This document shows positions 8,310-17,339 of a DNA stretch of 64,000 nucleotides, one piece after another. Within the stretch, counting starts at the first letter, position 1, and every line of letters starts with the position of its first letter. Location of the stretch: assembly GCA_963735465.1 (NCBI GenBank), contig CAVTLA010000001.1, positions 4,464,001 through 4,528,000 of the forward strand, in the 5' to 3' direction. This DNA comes from DASZHJ01 sp963735465. Lineage in GTDB: Bacteria > Pseudomonadota > Alphaproteobacteria > ATCC43930 > CGMCC-115725. Made by a program: the position numbers and the translations under genes. The notes under the pieces are model-generated. The model did no database searches. It was not told the DNA's origin and worked only from the letters and a program-made list of their open reading frames with translations.

Positions 8310-9307
8310 AGGGGACCCGGCGGCCGTCCGGTCTCGCCGAGCATCCCGGCGCGCCAGCCGCGCCAGGCCGCCCTGAAGGCGCGTCGATTGCCGCGCACGA
8401 GATAGTCCGGCAGCAGCACCAGGCTGGCGAGGGCGGTCAATGGAAAGAGGCGCGGAAACCGGTCGCGCGTCAGCAGCAGCGCATTGCGCTCCGTGAGATA
8501 GGTCGACAGGCCCGAGCGCGCGCCGATGCTCCCGGCCGACCCGATGGTGGTGCCGTGGGCGTGACGGACCACCGCCTCGTGCGCGTACCCCAGCCGGAAC
8601 CGGCCGCGGCGCAGCGCCCAATCCACGTCCTCGCAGTAGAGGAAGTACCGCTCGTTCATCGGACCCACGTCCGTCACGAATGCCCGCGTCGCATAGAGCG
8701 CCGCCCCGGAAATCCACTCGAGACGCTTCTCGACGGCGGCCACATCCGCCGGCGCGTCGGCGGGCTCGCCGTAGCCGATGCTTTTGCCGCGGCCGATCAG
8801 GCGCCGCCAGGTTCCGCCCCGCATCTGGATGCACTCCGGGCCGGCGAGCACGAGACGGCAGCCGACCAGCCCATAGCCGCCGCGCTCCGCGTGGTCGATG
8901 ACCGCGGCGAGCGCCGCGGGCTCCGGCTCCGTGTCCGGGTTCAGGATCCAGACGCCGCGCCAATCCGGTTCCTCGGCAAAGCAGCGGACCGCCAGATTGA
9001 CGCCGCCGGCATAGCCGAGATTGTCGGCCGCGGCGAGAACCAGCACCGCCTGCCGCGCCGGAAGGACCATGCGATGCCAGCGCACCGCCCGCGCGCCGGC
9101 GCGGGCGGGCTGGGCGAGCGCGCCCTCGGGCGCCGGCGCGCCGGGCTGCGGCCAGCTCCCGGCGAGCGCCGCGACCAGGGCGTCAAAGGCGGCGGCGCCC
9201 GCATTCTCGACGACGACGACCTCGAAGCCGGCGCGGCTCGAGCGCGCGAGCGCGGCGAGGCAGGCCACCACATCGGTCGGCCGGCCATAGGAGACGATCG
9301 CGATCAT
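8306..9307 (-). CDS. Glycosyltransferase family 2 (rhamnosyltransferase-like)
   Basis: The likely start is the ATG at 9307 (MIAIVSYGRP), giving 333 residues; the frame extends upstream without recognisable sequence. The GT-A motifs are clear: AIVSYGRPTDVVACL at the N-terminus, the NLGYAGGVN sugar-nucleotide segment, WILNPDTEPEP as the metal-binding region, and FLYCEDVDWALR as the acceptor/catalytic ED motif. The layout resembles WbbL-type rhamnosyltransferases, which fits the neighbouring rfbC. The stop overlaps the start of the polymerase by four bases. A C-terminal hydrophobic patch (LTALASLVLLPDYLV) may anchor it to the membrane. Confidence 0.86.
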   Translation of the reverse strand: MIAIVSYGRPTDVVACLAALARSSRAGFEVVVVENAGAAAFDALVAALAGSWPQPGAPAPEGALAQPARAGARAVRWHRMVLPARQAVLVLAAADNLGYAGGVNLAVRCFAEEPDWRGVWILNPDTEPEPAALAAVIDHAERGGYGLVGCRLVLAGPECIQMRGGTWRRLIGRGKSIGYGEPADAPADVAAVEKRLEWISGAALYATRAFVTDVGPMNERYFLYCEDVDWALRRGRFRLGYAHEAVVRHAHGTTIGSAGSIGARSGLSTYLTERNALLLTRDRFPRLFPLTALASLVLLPDYLVRGNRRAFRAAWRGWRAGMLGETGRPPGPL

Positions 9308-9494
9308 GGCGGGACCCGAGGCCGCCTCCGGCCCCGATGCCGCGCTGGCCGCGGTGGCGACAGTCGATCGGCAAGCCGGATCCAAATCGGGCCTCGTCCC
9401 CAATTGCTCCCCGAGGGTAGAGCACGGCGGCGGGGGCGTCGCAAGGAAAGGCCGATGGTGCTGTCGCGGGCGGGCAAGGTAGGCACGAGGCCTC

Positions 9495-10481
9495 TCATCC
9501 GATGCCAAGTTGCGTGAGCATTTCCGCCAGAGCAAACTTCAGCGTGTAGATCGCAACCGGATCACCGCGCCTCCGCTGATCCATTCCCACAAAAAAAAGG
9601 CGGATTGGACCGAGAGCTCGCGCCGTCCATCCAACCATCTTCAGAGCATCGGTCGTCGCTGGCAGTCGCTTCGAAGAGATGGCCGCAGTAATTTCCGCCA
9701 CCAGCCTTCGTCGCGGCGCCCACGCATGCTTTAGTGGGCCAAAAATGCTGCGACGTCTTATGACCCTCAGCAGCCACGAACTAGCTCGCTCGCGGCCGGT
9801 GCCGTAGGTCATGTTCGCACCTACGATGTTGTGTCCGTGCTGGCGGTAGGAGACAAGCGGACGGTGCAAGGTCACCACCTGGCCCATGATGGATGCAACG
9901 ATGGCGGTCCACTGATCGTGGTGAAATCTCACCTCGCCATCCTGCCGCGGGAACGGCAGCAACCGCGGAATAATGGTGGAGCGGAAAGCGGCGGCGCAGC
10001 CAGTGACGGCATTGCGAATAAGGAGATGACCGCAATCCATATTGTCGATGTTCCTCTGCTCGGCGGCGAAGCAAGATGCACCGATGCAGTTACCTGCGGC
10101 GTCGATGAGATCAAGATCGGAGTGCACGAGCGTTGCCATTGGGTCGACCTTAAAGCACTCGATGATCGATTCGATCTTGTCGGAGTGCCAAATATCGTCT
10201 TGGTCGCAATAAAAGATGATCTCTGCATCGCTGGGCGTAGCTGCGACGCCGCGCTCAAAATTATGGAAGACGCCCGCGCGCTCGACCCGTGCATCCAGTG
10301 TGAACCGCTGGTCACTCGACAGAACTTCGGCAACGAAGCTGAGAGAAGCCGCGTCGCTTGCGTCGTCAAGTACGGCGCAAGTCCAGCTGGTGAAGGTCTG
10401 ACGGCAGATCGAATCAATCTGTGCCCGGAAGAATTCCGGATCGGGATTATAGGTACACAAAATGATGTGGGCATAGGCCAT
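9495..10481 (-). CDS. Glycosyltransferase family 2
   Basis: This 328-residue GT-A transferase begins YAHIILCTYNPDPEFFRAQ and carries VLDDASDAAS and the metal-binding YCDQDDIWHSDKIES motif. The CDQDDIW form is frequent among rhamnosyltransferase-type enzymes of O-antigen loci. The N-terminal two thirds is catalytic; the C-terminal part (FGPLKHAWAPRRRL onwards) is basic and probably membrane-associated. It is transcribed away from the GT4 gene at 10630 over a 148-bp gap. Base composition is noticeably less GC-rich than in the preceding genes, as in the rest of the central block. Confidence 0.86.
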   Translation of the reverse strand: MAYAHIILCTYNPDPEFFRAQIDSICRQTFTSWTCAVLDDASDAASLSFVAEVLSSDQRFTLDARVERAGVFHNFERGVAATPSDAEIIFYCDQDDIWHSDKIESIIECFKVDPMATLVHSDLDLIDAAGNCIGASCFAAEQRNIDNMDCGHLLIRNAVTGCAAAFRSTIIPRLLPFPRQDGEVRFHHDQWTAIVASIMGQVVTLHRPLVSYRQHGHNIVGANMTYGTGRERASSWLLRVIRRRSIFGPLKHAWAPRRRLVAEITAAISSKRLPATTDALKMVGWTARALGPIRLFFVGMDQRRRGDPVAIYTLKFALAEMLTQLGIG

Positions 10482-10629
10482 GTCGAGCCAAGCTTCCTCT
10501 TTCCAAGTAGCGGGCCTAGTTCATTTTAGGGCCTCGTTTATAGTTCTGTAAAAAGGCAGTATCATCCATCCTCGTCTTTTCCAACATGGAACAGAGCCTC
10601 TTCCCGCTGACCGGACAATATCGGCGACA

Positions 10630-11814
10630 ATGAAAATCTGCTTTGTCTCACATTCAGCCGGACTGGGAGGAGCGGAGCGGATCTTGCTCGAGACGATCGA
10701 CGTGCTGTCCGAACGGCGATTCGCGTGCCACGTATTGCTACCTGGTGAGGGGGAGCTCGCCAGGGAGCTGCACTCTCGCGGCGTTCCCATCAAATTTATC
10801 CAGCCCGCCTCGCTGGCGGCGTGGGAATATCCCTCACTCTGGGAGCGCGCGAAGGCGGCAATCAAGATCGGCGTTGCCGCGCTGGCGACGGCGAGGATGG
10901 TTCGTGAATGGAAATGTGACGTCGTACATAGCAACACCGTAACGACATGCCACGGTGCGATTGCTGCCAAGCTACTGGGTCTTCCGCATCTCTGGCATCT
11001 CCAGGAGTTCGGTGAGGAGGATCAGGGTCTAATTTTCTACTTTGGTCATAACTTCTCTTGTAGACTCTTCGGCTACCTGTCCACGGTCGTGATCGTGCTG
11101 TCAAAGGCCCTCGCGGGAAAATATGGACGGCTCATCGATCCATCCAAGATCGCCGTCATCTATCCATCCATGCATCTGGCAGACCGCCATTCTTTGGACG
11201 CCGACTCTGCCGATCCGCGCAGCACCAGAGGCGATAGACGGTTCCGTTGTGTAATCGTCGGCGCTTTGCGAGAGGGCAAGCGACAGGAGGATGCGGTGCT
11301 TGCCATGGCCCATCTGAAGCAGAATGGAGTCATGGCAGAGTTAGTGATCGTGGGCGGTGGGGATGCACCATACATTCTGCGGCTGAAGGAAATTATCCGG
11401 GAGCACGGTCTCGAGGATCGGGTGCTCATGACGGGGCAGGTGCGAGACGCCTCTCAATTCATAAGAGACTCCGATGCGCTGCTGGTCTGTTCGAAATCTG
11501 AAGCGTTTGGAAGAGTCACGATAGAAGCCATGCTCGCCGGAAAGCCCGTGATCGGTGCCGACGGAGGGGCGACTCCCGAGCTGATACGCAATGGTGAGAA
11601 CGGCCTACTTTATCGAGTGGCGAGCCACGCCGAACTGGCTGAGAAGATTTGCCATTTACTTGAGCACCCATGCCTTGCCGTCCAATTGGGCGACAATGGA
11701 AGACGGTGGGCCGAGACGGTCTTCACACGAGAGCGTTATGCAAGTGAGCTGGTGAGAGTTCTAGGTTCCCTGGGAACCTCGCTTGCGTCTTTCCCCTCGG
11801 CGAGCCGGTCGTGA
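10630..11814 (+). CDS. Glycosyltransferase family 4
   Basis: This 394-residue GT-B retaining transferase has an N-terminal acceptor domain with SHSAGLGGAERILLETI. The C-terminal nucleotide-sugar domain carries CVIVGALREGKRQEDAVLAM and the E-x7-E type motif in SKSEAFGRVTIEAMLAGKPVI, followed by GGATPELI. It works on the cytoplasmic face, adding a sugar to the lipid-linked repeat unit. Its stop overlaps the GTG start of the flippase gene (GTGA at 11811-11814), so the two are coupled. Confidence 0.92.
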   Translation: MKICFVSHSAGLGGAERILLETIDVLSERRFACHVLLPGEGELARELHSRGVPIKFIQPASLAAWEYPSLWERAKAAIKIGVAALATARMVREWKCDVVHSNTVTTCHGAIAAKLLGLPHLWHLQEFGEEDQGLIFYFGHNFSCRLFGYLSTVVIVLSKALAGKYGRLIDPSKIAVIYPSMHLADRHSLDADSADPRSTRGDRRFRCVIVGALREGKRQEDAVLAMAHLKQNGVMAELVIVGGGDAPYILRLKEIIREHGLEDRVLMTGQVRDASQFIRDSDALLVCSKSEAFGRVTIEAMLAGKPVIGADGGATPELIRNGENGLLYRVASHAELAEKICHLLEHPCLAVQLGDNGRRWAETVFTRERYASELVRVLGSLGTSLASFPSASRS

Positions 11815-13367
11815 ACGAAAGCGGCCGCGCCGTTCTTGCGCGACGCATAGCCCGAAATAGCGTCCTTAACCTTTCCACCACGATCGTTATTTCGGGTCTG
11901 AATCTCGTGTTCATTCCTCTGATGCTGCACGCATTTGGAACCGAACTTTACGGGGTGCTGTCGTTTACCTGGGCGGTATTGGCAAATTTGAGCTGGCTCG
12001 ATTTCGGATTTGGCCGAACGTCGACAAGGTTTGTTGCGCAAGAGCTCGAGAAGGGGCGGCCAATGGAGGCCTGCTTTTGGGCTTGGACGGCCCTGGTCGC
12101 GCAAGCGGCGATGGGAAGCCTCGGCGCGGCTTTGCTTTGGTTCCTCGCTCCATTCCTGGTCGAGCACATTCGTGTATCGGGCGAGGCGAAGGAACTTGTC
12201 ATTCTCACGCTGCGGCTCTTTGCGTTCGCACTTCCGATCGACTTCGCGACCAAGTCCATGACGGGCGTGCTCCAGGCAGGGCAGCGCTTTGATTGGGTCA
12301 ACGGCCTCAATGTCTTTGGCGCGGTCGGGACATTCGTCGTGTACACCGCGGGCATCATTCACGGCCACGATTTTTATCTCATTGTTTATGGTCTCTTCGC
12401 TGCCCGAATTGTGAGTTTGGCGGGTGCCGTTTGGGGGGCCACCCATGTGCTGCCAGAGCTCACGTCGCTTTCGAGTTTGACGAGCGCTTCGATAAGCTAT
12501 TCGAGGCACATATGGCCGATGCTTCGGTATGGTTCCTGGCTCACGGTCGCGTCGGTGATCGGGCCGCTGATCTTGTACTTCGACCAATCCATCATCAGTA
12601 TTACCGTAGGGGTCGCCTTGCTGCCTCTCTACACTATCCCGTTCAACCTCCTTTGGCGCTTGGTCCTTGTACCGGCCAGCCTCACGACGACGCTTTTCCC
12701 CGCTTTCAGTGCGCTCAGCGTTCGGGATGAATGGCAGACGCTTCAGACCTTCTTTTTCCGTGCGAACCGTTATGTGCTGATTATAACGACGCCGCTGATC
12801 TTTGTTCTCTATGTGTGGGCGCCAGAGATTCTCCGTCTATGGATTGATGCTGATTTCGCAGCGAATGCGACGGTTCCATTTCGGCTGCTCGCGGTCGGGT
12901 ATATCCTTGCCGTCCTTGCGCCGCTCTCGGGGGCAGTTATCGAGGCCATCGGCAGGCCGGATCTGCTTGCCAAGATCTACCTGCTCGAATTGCCATGCAA
13001 TGCCGTCATCGTGTGGGTGCTCACCGACAAATTTGGTATTCCCGGCGCGGCACTGAGCTTTGCCATTCGTGCCATTGTGGAAACAGTTATCGTGTGGCTC
13101 GCCTTGTTCACGGTGGCGCCGCTTTCGGGAAAGTTGTTCTTCAAGCAAGCGCTACTGATGCCTGGCTTGCCTGTGATACCGATCTCGTTTATGGCGTACG
13201 CCATTGGCGACGGAGAAATTCGCCGGCTCTCTGACATCGGTCTCACCGCTCTGACAGTTGCGTGCTACAGCGCCTATGCACTGGCGGTGGCTCTCGATCG
13301 CCAAGATCGTCAATTTATGGCCACGCTGCTTAGAAGGAGCAGGGTAGAGCTGCTTTGGAAACCGTGA
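11811..13367 (+). CDS. Wzx-type lipid-linked oligosaccharide flippase
   Basis: The 518-residue product is a polytopic membrane protein of the MATE/MOP superfamily with about twelve to fourteen helices, the usual length for Wzx. The N-terminus reads LARRIARNSVLNLSTT with the first helix right after, then LYGVLSFTWAVLANLSWLDFGFGRTSTRFV, a typical Wzx motif region. It starts at a GTG overlapping the GT4 stop. It should flip the undecaprenyl-linked repeat unit to the periplasm for the polymerase. Confidence 0.9.
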   Translation: MNESGRAVLARRIARNSVLNLSTTIVISGLNLVFIPLMLHAFGTELYGVLSFTWAVLANLSWLDFGFGRTSTRFVAQELEKGRPMEACFWAWTALVAQAAMGSLGAALLWFLAPFLVEHIRVSGEAKELVILTLRLFAFALPIDFATKSMTGVLQAGQRFDWVNGLNVFGAVGTFVVYTAGIIHGHDFYLIVYGLFAARIVSLAGAVWGATHVLPELTSLSSLTSASISYSRHIWPMLRYGSWLTVASVIGPLILYFDQSIISITVGVALLPLYTIPFNLLWRLVLVPASLTTTLFPAFSALSVRDEWQTLQTFFFRANRYVLIITTPLIFVLYVWAPEILRLWIDADFAANATVPFRLLAVGYILAVLAPLSGAVIEAIGRPDLLAKIYLLELPCNAVIVWVLTDKFGIPGAALSFAIRAIVETVIVWLALFTVAPLSGKLFFKQALLMPGLPVIPISFMAYAIGDGEIRRLSDIGLTALTVACYSAYALAVALDRQDRQFMATLLRRSRVELLWKP

Positions 13368-13433
13368 AGCACGCTATGGTCCTTGTCGATTGGAACCTCC
13401 GGGGGGTGGCGAGCAATATGCCACGCGAGTCCC

Positions 13434-14414
13434 ATGGCAGCGACAGACGCGTTCAAGATGCATTGGCCACGCTACGCCCGTGAGTTGGCGGCCGTTGCCG
13501 CTCTCGGCGTCGGCGCTGCCGGCTATTTTTTTCTAGAGTTCTGGGTACGCCACTTCACGCCACAGCTGGGGGCTGTTTGCCTTGTGGTGGCGCTGCTGTG
13601 TCTCTTATGTCGTATTTGGTTTGCGGCCGGTAGCTGGGCCATCGCCGCCGCCCTCTGCCTCTATCAGATCGTTCCAGACTATCTGCCTCACCGCGCAGTG
13701 GCGCGGGAGGGCTGTACGATCTCCATCGTCACCTTCAACAAGCTTGCGGGCTCCTCCGACGATCTGAGTGCCGTAAAGTCGCTGGAAACGCTCAAGCCGG
13801 ATGTGGTCTTCATTCAAAAAGTCGACAGCATCAGTTTCCGCGACGTGCTGTTGAATAACGGTTTCGCCGGATATCATTCCCGGAGTGGACAGGGCTTGAT
13901 CCTATCCCGCTTCCCGGTCGTGCAGGCCGCGGATGAGGGGCAAGGCCCGATCGATGTTGCCGATATCGTTGTGGAGGGTCGGCTCGTGCAACTCGTCAAT
14001 ATGTATGCACCTCGCCCCACCAATGCGTGGCCCCGATATGCCAACGGCAATCTGCCTGCGTATCTGGCTTACTATGCGAAGCTCGATGAGATAATTCGAA
14101 ATGAGAACAAACCACTGGTCGTTGCTGGCGATGGGAACGCGACCGAATTCACGGCGGAGATTGGTGGTCTCCAGAACGTTCTCACAGATTCGTGGCATGA
14201 GCGCGGATTCGGCCTTGGCGCAACGTTTCCTGGACCCTGGCGGCGAGCGGGCGCATTGGGTCCCTGGATGCGATTAGATTATATTTTTCACAACGCTTCC
14301 ATCGATGCCGTCGAGATTCGTCGCATCAATGATGCGACCGGTGCGGGACACTATCCGCTGTGGGCGAAGCTTGCTCTGGCAGGCGCTGGGAAAGCAGGAG
14401 CGCCGTGCAGATAA
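13434..14414 (+). CDS. Membrane-anchored endonuclease/exonuclease/phosphatase-fold protein, probably inactive
   Basis: I take the ATG at 13434 (326 residues); a TTG at 13383 is the longer option. Residues 15-80 are two or three membrane helices (ELAAVAALGVGAAGYFF to AAALCLYQIV). The rest is an EEP (DNase I-like) domain: ISIVTFNKL, LSRFPVV, VAGDGNATEF and GAGHYPLWAKL. The glutamate expected in the IQE motif, a metal ligand, is Lys129 here (FIQKVDS), and the aspartate of the usual SDH motif is glycine. GDxN is kept. Loss of these residues suggests binding or a vestigial role rather than catalysis. The gene sits in the polysaccharide block; a truncated relative of its membrane domain is at 18898. 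Confidence 0.75.
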   Translation: MAATDAFKMHWPRYARELAAVAALGVGAAGYFFLEFWVRHFTPQLGAVCLVVALLCLLCRIWFAAGSWAIAAALCLYQIVPDYLPHRAVAREGCTISIVTFNKLAGSSDDLSAVKSLETLKPDVVFIQKVDSISFRDVLLNNGFAGYHSRSGQGLILSRFPVVQAADEGQGPIDVADIVVEGRLVQLVNMYAPRPTNAWPRYANGNLPAYLAYYAKLDEIIRNENKPLVVAGDGNATEFTAEIGGLQNVLTDSWHERGFGLGATFPGPWRRAGALGPWMRLDYIFHNASIDAVEIRRINDATGAGHYPLWAKLALAGAGKAGAPCR

Positions 14415-14433
14415 TTCCAGGTCTGTTAGGCCG

Positions 14434-15654
14434 CTACTTTTCGCTTTTGTGCTCGGCGCCTTGGTCCAGCAATATGCGATAGAGATGGACTCCATAGCCG
14501 CTGAACGAGTCCTGGAAAACACCGTTTACAACTGGAACGTCTCGATCTTCACCAAGGACGGTTGCTCGTGCGCTGCCAATGCCCGAGATTTCGAACCGGG
14601 GTTTCGCTGGATTATTCAGCATGGCCACCGCAAAGACGTAAAGTTCGTTGCCGTTCTCTTTCAGCTTCGTCGCGATTGGCACGGCAGATTTTATGGAGAT
14701 CTGTCGCCGAGCATCGGGGCTATTCAGAATCGGTGCTAACGCGTGGATGCTGCGATTGACCGCGGCCACCTCTTGCGCGACCTCGGGATGACGAAAGATC
14801 CCGTCTTCCCGAAACGTCGGTGCAAATTCATGAACGAAATAGCCGATGCCGGTGGCGCCGTGAATTAGTGCCATCCAAACTTCGGCTCGAACTTCCGATG
14901 GCTGCACAGGCCGCTGAGGATCGAGCGCGCTGGTTTCAATGATCGCCCAAACAGGCTGCCCGCGAGCAGCGTGCTTCCTGAGGTTCTCGACTCCATGCGC
15001 GACATATTCAAGCTTGCCTTTTACCTTCGGCTCCGCTGAGCCTGCTGGATAGATATCGAAGGAAAGAATGTCCGCGCCATCGCTGGCTACATCATAATAG
15101 CCCACGTCACCGGTGCAGGATCCGCGTCCGATCCAATTCTCATCCGCGAGGCCGGGCCCGAAGTTAAGCCAGACCGGCCGCGTCGGATCGCGAGATTTCA
15201 TTTCGCGGTAACGCCGGACAATTTCGCTGGCAGGCACGCACGGTCCATAGACACCGGGCGTGATCGCCTGCGCATCATCCGGTTCATCTTGCTGCATCCA
15301 TGCCCTGATAATCCGGTTGTTAGGCGAACTGAGGCCAACATCGTTTTGCGTGGCGATGGCCAGCAAATTCTCGTGGGCGAGATCCACGAGCTGCTCTTCT
15401 GTTGGCCCATTCCACAGGCCGATGAGAGTATTGATTCCAAGTGATGCATAATAAGGGGCGTTCTTGGGCGATTGCATCCAGACACCAATCGGGAAAAATC
15501 TCTGGTCATCGGGAAAACCAGCTGGGTAAGTTTCGCCCGCCGACGCGGGCTGAATGCTGTTAGCCATCCATCCCGCAACAGCCAACACAACTGCACAGGC
15601 AGAAATTGTGGGGGCGTGCAGCCGCCGCATTAGAAGGTGCGCCAGCGGCGGCAC
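14434..15654 (-). CDS. Secreted glycoside-hydrolase-like protein (TIM-barrel, clan GH-A type)
   Basis: About 406 residues from a GTG at 15654 that touches the polymerase stop (TAGTG); an ATG at 15630 gives a neater signal peptide (MRRLHAPTISACAVVLAVAG, ending ASA). The mature part reads as a TIM barrel: FFPIGVWMQSPKNAPYYASLGINTL at the first strands, WMQQDEPDDAQ as a possible acid/base site, DILSFDIYPA, and WAIIETSALD as a possible nucleophile strand. A small beta domain with FAVAMLNNP follows. It could trim or cut the polysaccharide in the periplasm, like PslG-type hydrolases of other loci. The family number is not assignable by eye. Confidence 0.7.
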   Translation of the reverse strand: MPPLAHLLMRRLHAPTISACAVVLAVAGWMANSIQPASAGETYPAGFPDDQRFFPIGVWMQSPKNAPYYASLGINTLIGLWNGPTEEQLVDLAHENLLAIATQNDVGLSSPNNRIIRAWMQQDEPDDAQAITPGVYGPCVPASEIVRRYREMKSRDPTRPVWLNFGPGLADENWIGRGSCTGDVGYYDVASDGADILSFDIYPAGSAEPKVKGKLEYVAHGVENLRKHAARGQPVWAIIETSALDPQRPVQPSEVRAEVWMALIHGATGIGYFVHEFAPTFREDGIFRHPEVAQEVAAVNRSIHALAPILNSPDARRQISIKSAVPIATKLKENGNELYVFAVAMLNNPAKPRFEISGIGSARATVLGEDRDVPVVNGVFQDSFSGYGVHLYRILLDQGAEHKSEK

Positions 15655-17102
15655 TATTTTCGCCGGGTCAGTTGGAGGCGGGATTCCGAGGCTGAATTTC
15701 TGGCTATTCCACGAGAAAAACCTTGGCGCCTTGGGGGCGATTGGGAATCAGAATTCATCGCGGTCTTGCTCTGCATCTCGTTGGCAGAAAGCTGGCCAAG
15801 ATAAGCCCGTATTCCTGCGAGCATGCCGATGATGGTCCAAAGGGATCCGAAATAGTAGACAGTGAAACCTAGATAGATGGTCAGGAAAGTAGTGATACCC
15901 AAAATGCTCGCTAGTTTCGTCTCGCGCTCTTCAATACCGACCGAGTTAGATCGTGTCTGTCCAACGGGGAGCGATGATGAGCCAATGAGAGCGATGGCTA
16001 CGAACAGCGATCCGGGTATCCCGTATTTCATGGCCAAGCGAAGCCAGAGCGCGTCCACAGAATTTGAGAAACCCATCCATTCAGGTCGTTGCCAATTTTC
16101 TTCGAGCCCTATTCCGAAGACAGGAGACTGGGATATGAGTTCACCCGCCAAGTGCCAAGTCAGCATCCTGTACCACCCCGTCATCGGGTCGAGTGTCAAA
16201 TGGCCAATGAACCAGGCGACCGGGTCATTGGAAATGATGAAGATCGCAACCAGCATCAAACTTCCGACCGCAATCAAAGCCAACCAGCGCCTCGGGAAAT
16301 GGGCGATGCCGTCATATGTTGCGAGCGCGAGCCCGGTGACTATGCCTAGCCAGGGCGCCGACGACAGCGACAGGAATAAGCCGATGCCACAGCTGACCCG
16401 ACAGAACATGCGGCATCGACGTTCGAGGTCGCGACTGAGCAAGAACGCGTAGCACATTGTGATGCCAAACATAATTGGGTGGTCCAAGGGACCTTCGGCG
16501 CGTAGCAAGCCAAGCCGGTGAAGGTTGTTGTAGTCGGCCGCCGTGGTCGCTTCCGGGTTATAGAATTCATAGCCCGTGATGCTCGCTAAACCGCTCCGAA
16601 GCAGGTAGCGACCCGAGACCGTATCCAATATTCCCAGCAAACCAGCGACCGCCGCGACAATGCAAAACACCCTAACGATCGCATGAACTTGCTCTCTTCC
16701 GCGAAGCCCGAAACGCATCAATGTATAGGGAACGACGAGTCGCAGAGCCTCCGAACCCGCGGTCTGCAATGCGCGTCCCAGCCCGTCGACGACGGACGGC
16801 GCAGCAATCATCCAAATCAACGCCAGCAGCATCAGAAGGTCCGAGGCGACGAAGTGGTACCGACCCGAGGCAGTAACGTCTGCCAAGCAAATGAGGGCGC
16901 TGGGTAACAAAATCACTGCGGCAAGGGTAGTCGGTGTAAATCTGATGCCGAATAGAAAAAAACCCAGCGCCTCGGGGAGGAATGCGAGGATAATAAGCAG
17001 CACCGGTGCCAACGGAGTTTCAACCTTGAACGCCCGCGCGCGAGCGTGGGTCGTCGCGCCCAACTGGTTGGCAGTCCTCAAACGCTGCAGCCTGATTAAC
17101 AT
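15654..17102 (-). CDS. O-antigen ligase/polymerase-family membrane protein (second of two)
   Basis: This 482-residue polytopic protein has about ten helices and a ligase-type core: LDTVSGRYLLRSGLASITG, a SSAPWLGIVTGLALATYDG helix in the place of the SGSR segment, and a periplasmic loop with MTGWYRMLTWHLAGELISQSPVFGIG. The C-terminal tail is basic. It is followed by the secreted hydrolase gene with a one-base overlap, so polymer growth and trimming are probably made together. Compared with the protein at 6876-8309 it has a lower-GC gene and a different loop, so it is not a recent duplicate. Confidence 0.78.
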   Translation of the reverse strand: MLIRLQRLRTANQLGATTHARARAFKVETPLAPVLLIILAFLPEALGFFLFGIRFTPTTLAAVILLPSALICLADVTASGRYHFVASDLLMLLALIWMIAAPSVVDGLGRALQTAGSEALRLVVPYTLMRFGLRGREQVHAIVRVFCIVAAVAGLLGILDTVSGRYLLRSGLASITGYEFYNPEATTAADYNNLHRLGLLRAEGPLDHPIMFGITMCYAFLLSRDLERRCRMFCRVSCGIGLFLSLSSAPWLGIVTGLALATYDGIAHFPRRWLALIAVGSLMLVAIFIISNDPVAWFIGHLTLDPMTGWYRMLTWHLAGELISQSPVFGIGLEENWQRPEWMGFSNSVDALWLRLAMKYGIPGSLFVAIALIGSSSLPVGQTRSNSVGIEERETKLASILGITTFLTIYLGFTVYYFGSLWTIIGMLAGIRAYLGQLSANEMQSKTAMNSDSQSPPRRQGFSRGIARNSASESRLQLTRRK

Positions 17103-17339
17103 GGTCGCTCGAGTGCTACGATATTTGTATACGTGGGAGATTTATCCATCATTGGGAACCAATAGCGACGCTAACCATACTGCACCAGATAATATTTGGG
17201 AGGTGATGCGATGAGTCTTGATGCTGCTGGGGATTCCTTGCAAATCCGCAGTACTCATCGACGAGGTAGCTCCACCTTCGTGCATGCGGCTGCGTCGCTG
17301 GCGAGGTCCGCCCGAAATATAAGCCAGAGAGGATGCTGA

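Noticed and set aside
8310..8963. The long upstream extension of the polymerase frame
   Set aside because: It overlaps the glycosyltransferase catalytic region; the GTGA junction at 8306-8309 marks the natural start.
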